Shown one piece after another: positions 6,462 to 8,033 of a stretch of 8,033 nt of DNA. The notes beneath the pieces are model-generated. The model was given only the letters and a program-made list of their open reading frames with translations. It had not been told where the DNA came from and ran no database searches. Within the stretch, counting starts at the first letter, position 1; every line of letters begins with the position of its first letter. The position numbers were made by a program, and so were the translations under genes. Source of the DNA: Solirubrobacterales bacterium (GTDB taxonomy: Bacteria; Actinomycetota; Thermoleophilia; Solirubrobacterales; Solirubrobacteraceae); contig JAATFK010000583.1 in assembly GCA_015655225.1 (NCBI GenBank), forward strand, positions 1 to 8,033, given 5' to 3'.

Positions 6462-7472
6462 TCAGGCCGCGAGGTCGGCCGTCGTGGCGGGCGGTCCGCC
6501 GGTCGTGCCCGGCGCGTCGTCGGCCGCCGCGGGCGGGAACCAGGCGCCGGCGCCGATCGCCTTGTCCCAGCCCGACCAGGCGGCGCCGAGCGGCAGCTCC
6601 CGTTCGAGCCGGTCGAAGCTGCCGAGCCGCCCGCCGAGGTTGTCGATCATGTGCACGAGCGTCGCCTCGCGCGTGGCGGGGACGACCGGGCTGCCGTGCT
6701 CCAGCTGCCCGTGGTGGCTGAGGATGATGTGGAGGATCGCCTGGGCCAGCGCCTCCGGGAAGCCCGCGATCCTCTCGACCAGGCAGCGCACGCGGTGGTA
6801 GCCGAGCGGGATCTCGCCCTGCAGCCGGCCGGCGTCGGTCATCTCGATCGCCTCGCCGCGGGTCGCGTACGCGTCGAGCTTGCCGACGTCGTGCAGCAGC
6901 GCGCCGGTGACGGCGACGTCGCGGTCGATCCCGGGGAAGGTCGCCGCCATCGCGCTGACGCCCTGCGCGACCGTCAGGCTGTGCTCCAGGAGGCCGTGCC
7001 GGTAGGCCTGGTGGTAGTACTTCGCCGCCGGCGCGTCGCGGAACCGCGCCCAGCTCGCGGTCGCCTCGCCGAAGACCCCGTCGAGCAGCGCCGCGAGGTG
7101 CGGCTCGCGGACCGTCGCGATCAGCTCCCGCAGGTCCGCCTCCATCTGCGCGACGGCGCGCGGCGGACCCACCTGGAGGTCGGCGGCGACGTACTCGCCG
7201 GGCGGCGCCGGACGCCAGCCGAGCAGTTCGAGCTGCGCGCCGTAGCGTGGGTGCAGCTCGAAGCGCGCGTGCACGTGCACGACGGTGCCGGCCTCGAGCG
7301 CGGCACGGTCCTCGGCCGTCGGCTCGCGCACGATCGCGCTCACCGAGCCGGTGCGGTCGGCGAGCTGGAGCCGCAGGTACTCGCCGCCCTCGCGTCTGTT
7401 GCGCAGCTCGGCGGAGCGGATCAGCAGGGCCTGCTCGAACTCGTCGCCGTCCGTCAACTCCCGTACGAACAT
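6462..7472 (-). CDS. OB-fold and HD-domain protein, YhaM-type 3'-5' exoribonuclease
   Basis: 336 residues. An N-terminal OB-fold nucleic-acid binding domain (about 12-87, with YLRLQLADRTGSVSAIV) is followed by an HD metal-dependent hydrolase domain (about 145-285). Seen: YHQAYRHGLLEHSLTVA at 153-169 with His164, LLHDVGK at 192-198 holding the His-Asp pair, GEIPLGYHRV at 219-228, HIILSHHG at 248-255 with adjacent His residues, GSPVVPATREA at 260-270, and HMIDNL at 274-279 with the last Asp. This order is the YhaM signature. Bacillus YhaM is a Mn-dependent 3'-5' RNA exonuclease that trims transcript ends; the same role is inferred here. After the HD core there is a Pro/Ala/Gly-rich tail (about 312-336). 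The usual DNLDA reads DNLGG, keeping the first Asp. The ATG at 7472 follows TATCGT by 6 bases, with no ribosome binding site. Confidence 0.88.
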   Translation of the reverse strand: MFVRELTDGDEFEQALLIRSAELRNRREGGEYLRLQLADRTGSVSAIVREPTAEDRAALEAGTVVHVHARFELHPRYGAQLELLGWRPAPPGEYVAADLQVGPPRAVAQMEADLRELIATVREPHLAALLDGVFGEATASWARFRDAPAAKYYHQAYRHGLLEHSLTVAQGVSAMAATFPGIDRDVAVTGALLHDVGKLDAYATRGEAIEMTDAGRLQGEIPLGYHRVRCLVERIAGFPEALAQAILHIILSHHGQLEHGSPVVPATREATLVHMIDNLGGRLGSFDRLERELPLGAAWSGWDKAIGAGAWFPPAAADDAPGTTGGPPATTADLAA

Positions 7473-7478
7473 GCGGCG

Positions 7479-7484
7479 ACGATA
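7479..7484 (-). promoter_or_regulatory. Putative -10 box of the YhaM-like gene
   Basis: TATCGT (TANNNT) ends 6 bases before the ATG at 7472. The 50-base gap after the LuxR stop is otherwise almost pure G and C, has no T-tract terminator and no clear -35. Confidence 0.4.
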
Positions 7485-7522
7485 GAGCCGCGCGCGGACG
7501 CGTCGGCGCCGCCGCGGCCGCG

Positions 7523-8033
7523 TCAGTCGGACGCCGCGAGCGCCTCCGCGAGCTCGTGGCGGGAGGCGATCCCGAGCTTCGCGTACGTGTTGCGGAGGTG
7601 GAACTCGACCGTCTTCGTGGAGATGAACACCGCCTGCGCGATCTCGCGGTTCGTCAGCCCCTGCGTCGCCAGCCCGGCGACGCGCAGCTCGCTCGGGGTC
7701 AGTGCGCCCGCGCCCCGCTGGGCGATCCGCCGCGGTCGCGCGCCGGCCGCCAGCAGCTCCGAGCGCGCCAGCGCGAGCAGCCCGTCGGCGCCGGTGCGGA
7801 ACGACAGGTCGAGCGCGTCGCGCAGCGTCTCGCGCGCGGCCGCGTTGAGCCCCGCACGGCGCCGCGCGGCGCCGAGCGCGACGAGCGCGCGGGCGTGCTC
7901 CAGCCGCGACGGGGAGGCGCGCAGCACCGCGACCGACTCCTCCAGCAGCGCCAGCCCCGTCTCGCCTCCGGTCGCCAGGCCGGCGCCGCGCAGGGCGATC
8001 CCGAGCGGTCGCGCGGCGCCGAAGGCGCGGGCC
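7523..8033 (-). CDS. LuxR-family transcriptional regulator, C-terminal part (large ATPase/TPR type; start beyond right edge)
   Basis: 169 residues are visible and the frame stays open to the right edge, so the GTG at 7925-7927 is internal and not a start. The C-terminal 59 residues (about 7526-7702) form a LuxR/GerE helix-turn-helix: LTPSELRVAGLATQGLTNREIA, then ISTKTVEFHLRNTYAKLGI and SRHELAEAL. Upstream of it are helical repeats rich in Leu and Ala (for example LLEESVAVL, ARALVALGAARRRAG, ETLRDALDLSFRTG) ending in AAGARPRR. This TPR-like layout is that of the large AAA-ATPase LuxR regulators (LAL, MalT-like) abundant in actinobacteria. The ATPase domain, and so the ligand class, is outside the window. 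It ends 50 bases before the YhaM-like gene, same strand; no functional link is evident. Confidence 0.88.
   Translation of the reverse strand, partial: ARAFGAARPLGIALRGAGLATGGETGLALLEESVAVLRASPSRLEHARALVALGAARRRAGLNAAARETLRDALDLSFRTGADGLLALARSELLAAGARPRRIAQRGAGALTPSELRVAGLATQGLTNREIAQAVFISTKTVEFHLRNTYAKLGIASRHELAEALAASD

Noticed and set aside
7514..7521. GCGGCCGC palindrome, also at 6425-6432
   Set aside because: An 8-base palindrome made only of G and C is common by chance here; no longer symmetry surrounds it. Part of the second copy is used in the hairpin at 6428-6442.
7523..7927. A small stand-alone LuxR-type protein starting at GTG 7927
   Set aside because: The same frame stays open to the window edge and upstream residues continue TPR-like helices typical of large LuxR regulators, so the visible part is a C-terminal fragment.
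1..8033. CRISPR arrays, tRNA or rRNA genes, insertion sequences, att sites
   Set aside because: No spaced direct repeats, tRNA-like cloverleaf, transposase or terminal repeats were seen; nearly all of the window is accounted for by eight genes.

Overview
This is a dense, very GC-rich bacterial window with short intergenic gaps, seven of eight genes on the minus strand, and actinobacterial gene families (PafBC, a PPOX/F420-type split-barrel protein, a large LuxR regulator, long-form RmlA). Protein style, especially the C-terminus of the LuxR protein, suggests the Thermoleophilia (Solirubrobacterales-like). That placement is inferred from family resemblance and was not tested by a search.

Layout from left to right. 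At 1-2078 (minus) is a dTDP-L-rhamnose operon transcribed rmlA, rmlD, rmlB, with a 4-base ATGA overlap at each junction; rmlB runs off the left edge and rmlC is not in view. At 2149-3788 is a divergent pair: a GlxA-type AraC regulator (minus) and a stand-alone DJ-1/PfpI protein resembling isonitrile hydratase (plus). Their 71-bp gap holds a perfect 7-2-7 palindrome. The DJ-1 gene meets a PPOX-class split-barrel protein (minus, 3785-4255) tail to tail, the two TAG stops overlapping in the palindrome CTAG. At 4304-6370 (minus) is a single-gene fusion of PafB and PafC, the WYL-domain DNA-damage regulators. At 6462-7472 (minus) is an OB-fold/HD-domain protein of the YhaM 3'-5' exoribonuclease type. 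At 7523 to the right edge is the C-terminal part of a large LuxR regulator.

The most coherent unexpected signal is in the starts. Five of the minus-strand genes that begin a transcription unit (rmlA, glxA-like, PPOX, pafBC, yhaM-like) have a TANNNT -10-like hexamer ending only 6 to 10 bases before the start codon and no clear Shine-Dalgarno. The operon-internal rmlB has an AAAGG at normal spacing. This is the expected picture of leaderless transcription.

No mobile element, CRISPR array, tRNA or rRNA was seen, and there is no gene-free stretch above about 100 bases. I found no clearly new multi-gene system. The best candidate for a small functional module is the DJ-1 enzyme with its DJ-1-containing divergent regulator.
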